Shown here one piece after another: positions 62,514 through 64,000 of a DNA stretch of 64,000 nucleotides (its first letter is position 1; each line of letters opens with the position of its first letter). Source of the DNA: Pelomonas caseinilytica (GTDB lineage: Bacteria; Pseudomonadota; Gammaproteobacteria; Burkholderiales; Burkholderiaceae_C); NCBI RefSeq assembly GCF_021353235.1, contig NZ_JAJTWT010000016.1, forward strand, positions 27,247 to 91,246. Reading direction: 5' to 3'. A model generated the notes under the pieces. It ran no database searches. It was not told where the DNA came from and was given only the letters and a program-made list of their open reading frames with translations. A program made the translations under genes and the position numbers.

Positions 62514-63032
62514 ATGCAACATCCCGATCGCCGCGAGTGGTGCCGCAGTGCGGCTGCGCTGCTGGCCCTGGGCGCAGCATCCGCCGGCGCCCGGGCGGCC
62601 GAGCCGCTGAAGAACGTGCCGGCCATCGGCAGCCCGCTGGCCCTGCCCGACCTGCCCCTGCTCGAAGGCGGCGAGTTCAAGGCCGCCCAGGCCAAGGGGC
62701 AAGTCGTCGTCGTGTACTGGTGGGCGAGCTGGTGCCCCTTCTGCGCCCAGGTGACACCCTCGATCCAGAAGCTCTGGGCCGGCCACCGCGCCGCCGGCCT
62801 GCAGGTGCTGGGCCTGTCCATCGACCAGGACCCCGCCGCCGCCAAGGCCTACCGCGCCCGGCGCGGCTACGACTTCCCCTGCGGCTGGGTCACGCCCGCC
62901 GTCGGGGCCGTACTGCCCAAGCCGCAAGGCCTGCCGGTCACGGTGGTGCGCGGGCGCGACGGCCGCGTCGCGGCTGCCGAGGTGGGCCAGCTCTTCCCCG
63001 AGGACGTGGAGCAACTGGCGCGCTTCCTCTGA
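62514..63032 (+). CDS. Periplasmic thioredoxin-like protein, SoxW/TlpA type
   Basis: 172 residues, signal peptide about 1-28, TlpA-like thioredoxin domain with the active site WCPFC (near residue 75) and the cis-Pro in GLPVTVV. It probably reduces SoxY or cytochrome-maturation disulfides in the periplasm. No ccdA/soxV electron donor is visible in the window. It is the last gene of the sox region, just after the ArsR gene. Confidence 0.88.
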   Translation: MQHPDRREWCRSAAALLALGAASAGARAAEPLKNVPAIGSPLALPDLPLLEGGEFKAAQAKGQVVVVYWWASWCPFCAQVTPSIQKLWAGHRAAGLQVLGLSIDQDPAAAKAYRARRGYDFPCGWVTPAVGAVLPKPQGLPVTVVRGRDGRVAAAEVGQLFPEDVEQLARFL

Positions 63033-63131
63033 GTTCAGTCCTCGGCGCCCTTGCCGCCCTTGAGGTGCCGCTCCACCGCCTCGGCCCGGTCACCCACGCG
63101 GGACACCGCCTGGCGCAACTCCTCGGTCGCC

Positions 63132-63890
63132 CTAGGCCAGAACGAAACGGTCGCGCCCCAGGCGCTTGGCGGCATACAGCGCGCGGTCGCAGGCATGGAT
63201 GATGGCCTCGCGCGTGGTGCCATTGCTGGGGAAGCGCGCAGCACCGATGCTGAGACTGGGCGTCAGCACCGCGGCCCCGACGTGAAACGGCTGCCGGGCG
63301 CTGTGCAGCATCCGCGTCGCCAGGTCGTCGATGCCGTCGGGCAGCCCGGCGGCCAGCACCAGGAATTCGTCTCCTCCCACCCGCGCGACCGTGTCGTAAT
63401 CGCGCACGCAGGACTTGAGGCGCTGCGCGATCTCGACCAGGAACTGATCCCCCGCCGGATGGCCATAGGTGTCGTTGATGGTCTTGAAGTTGTCGACGTC
63501 GATGCCCAGCAGGTAGACCCGTTCACCCGTCCGCATCGCCCGCGCCAGGGCCTCGTCGATCCGGTCCTGCAGCAGCAGCCGGTTGGGCAGACCGGTGAGG
63601 TAGTCGTGCGTTGCCAGCCGCTCGGCCTCTTCCTTCGCGGCCTTCAGCGCCGTCTCCAGGCGCTTGATGAGCTCGACGTCGGCCACGTGGACGAAGATGC
63701 CCTGGACCTGACCGTTCACCACCCGTGGAATGTAGGTGGCCAGGCTGTGGCGCAGCCCGCTGCCGTCCGGCCGCGGGATGGCCCTTTCGAACACCTGCCG
63801 TTCCCCGCGGTAGGCGGCCTCGATGTAGGGCAGGTTCTTCTCGTAGAGCGGCCCCAGCAGGTCTTTCAGCGTCGTGCCTGCGTATTCCAC
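63132..63890 (-). pseudogene. PAS-GGDEF diguanylate cyclase gene, 5' end lost at an IS junction
   Basis: 252 residues visible. The N-terminus starts in the middle of a PAS domain (YAGTTLKDLLGPLYEKNLPYIEAAYRGERQ), then PAS core and coiled coil, then GGDEF (about 85-250) with VARVGGDEFLVL and an inhibitory-site RDYD. The sequence upstream of 63890 is a repeat-bearing IS end, and the first half of the PAS domain is absent. The GTG at 63890 is only a formal start. The cyclase domain is intact in sequence but the gene is probably broken. Confidence 0.75.
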
Positions 63891-64000
63891 TGATCGCGGA
63901 CACCCATTCCAGGCTGATCGCGGACAGTGTTCCAGGCGATCGCGGACACCCTGAGTGAGGTGCCTGAGTGACGGGCCGGATGGTAGGTCAACTGTCCGCG
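63891..64000. mobile_element. Probable terminal end of an IS21-type element, cut by the window edge
   Basis: Three spaced copies of (T)GATCGCGGACA start at 63891, 63915 and 63938 (24 and 23 bp apart), two of them separated by the related ATTCCAGG/TTCCAGG. Multiple terminal repeats beginning with TG are typical of IS21-family ends. The transposase genes (istA/istB) would lie beyond the window. The junction with host sequence is at 63890/63891 inside a PAS-GGDEF gene. Confidence 0.6.

Noticed and set aside
62042..62845. N-terminal extension of the second YeeE protein
   Set aside because: It would run antisense over the ArsR and thioredoxin genes; the family-like N-terminus starts at 62041.
63035..63131. 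Short helical tail (EELRQAVSRVGDRAEAVERHLKGG) on the minus strand after the GGDEF gene
   Set aside because: It could be a gene remnant, but the frame is only continuous through the GGDEF gene in another phase and no start is visible, so it is not supported as a gene.
63891..63960. Spaced direct repeats as a CRISPR array
   Set aside because: Only three short repeats with near-identical short spacers; fits an IS terminus much better.

Overview
The window is a very GC-rich bacterial chromosome segment. Gene content and order (mutL-miaA, thyA-folA, a malonate decarboxylase operon fed by a TRAP transporter, a complete sox cluster with soxCD, many TPR/GGDEF/LytTR signalling proteins) fit a betaproteobacterium of the order Burkholderiales, probably the Rubrivivax/Leptothrix/Roseateles side. 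Genus is inference; no rRNA or tRNA gene was seen.

Layout. 1-4.5 kb: housekeeping (3' part of mutL, an RluF-like pseudouridine synthase, miaA), with two CACAGAG-type inverted repeats around the pseudouridine synthase. 3.9-8.9 kb: an AttEFGH-like ABC system (ATPase, double-FtsX permease, AttH/CrtC lipocalin-fold protein), split after the ATPase by a 562-bp non-coding module of nested inverted repeats. 8.9-11.8 kb: a DegT-fold aminotransferase coupled to an MsbA-like exporter. 11.8-18.7 kb: a VapC remnant, a promoter carrying two copies of a palindromic operator, then a full tripartite RND pump ending in its TetR regulator. 18.7-20.7 kb: thyA, folA and a DUF4337 protein.

20.7-36.6 kb is a sensory island of two divergent arms. 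The leftward arm is a small unknown protein, a chemoreceptor, two tandem paralogous TPR-type histidine kinases (the first frameshifted, the second lacking its phosphoacceptor His but carrying a receiver), a degenerate LytS-like protein and a CHASE-PAS-GGDEF-EAL protein. The rightward arm is an EarP-like glycosyltransferase-fold protein, a receiver lacking its phosphorylation residues, a hybrid kinase with apparently intact motifs and a LytTR response regulator. The density of degenerate signalling domains, and an EarP homologue with no efp beside it, make this the most unusual part of the window.

36.6-46.7 kb: an mdcR-like LysR gene, then ten tightly spaced or overlapping genes, dctP-dctQ-dctM-mdcA-C-D-E-G-B-H, encoding malonate uptake and decarboxylation as one unit. 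46.7-52 kb: a DUF3149 micro-protein, then an ArsR repressor divergent from an RND pump and a DUF2892 protein, with a 20-bp palindrome over the pump promoter. 52-63 kb: soxC-D-Y-Z-A-X-B, then GlcG-like, DsrE-like and two YeeE/YedE membrane proteins, a second ArsR regulator with two conserved cysteines and a periplasmic thioredoxin, together a thiosulfate/sulfite oxidation module. Four stem-loops sit between soxY and soxZ. The last 0.9 kb holds a PAS-GGDEF gene cut by what looks like the repeat-bearing end of an IS21-type element that runs off the window.

Nearly every long open frame on the opposite strand is a shadow of a real gene, as expected at this GC content, and is left out. Family assignments come from reading motifs and from remembered homologues; no database search was run.
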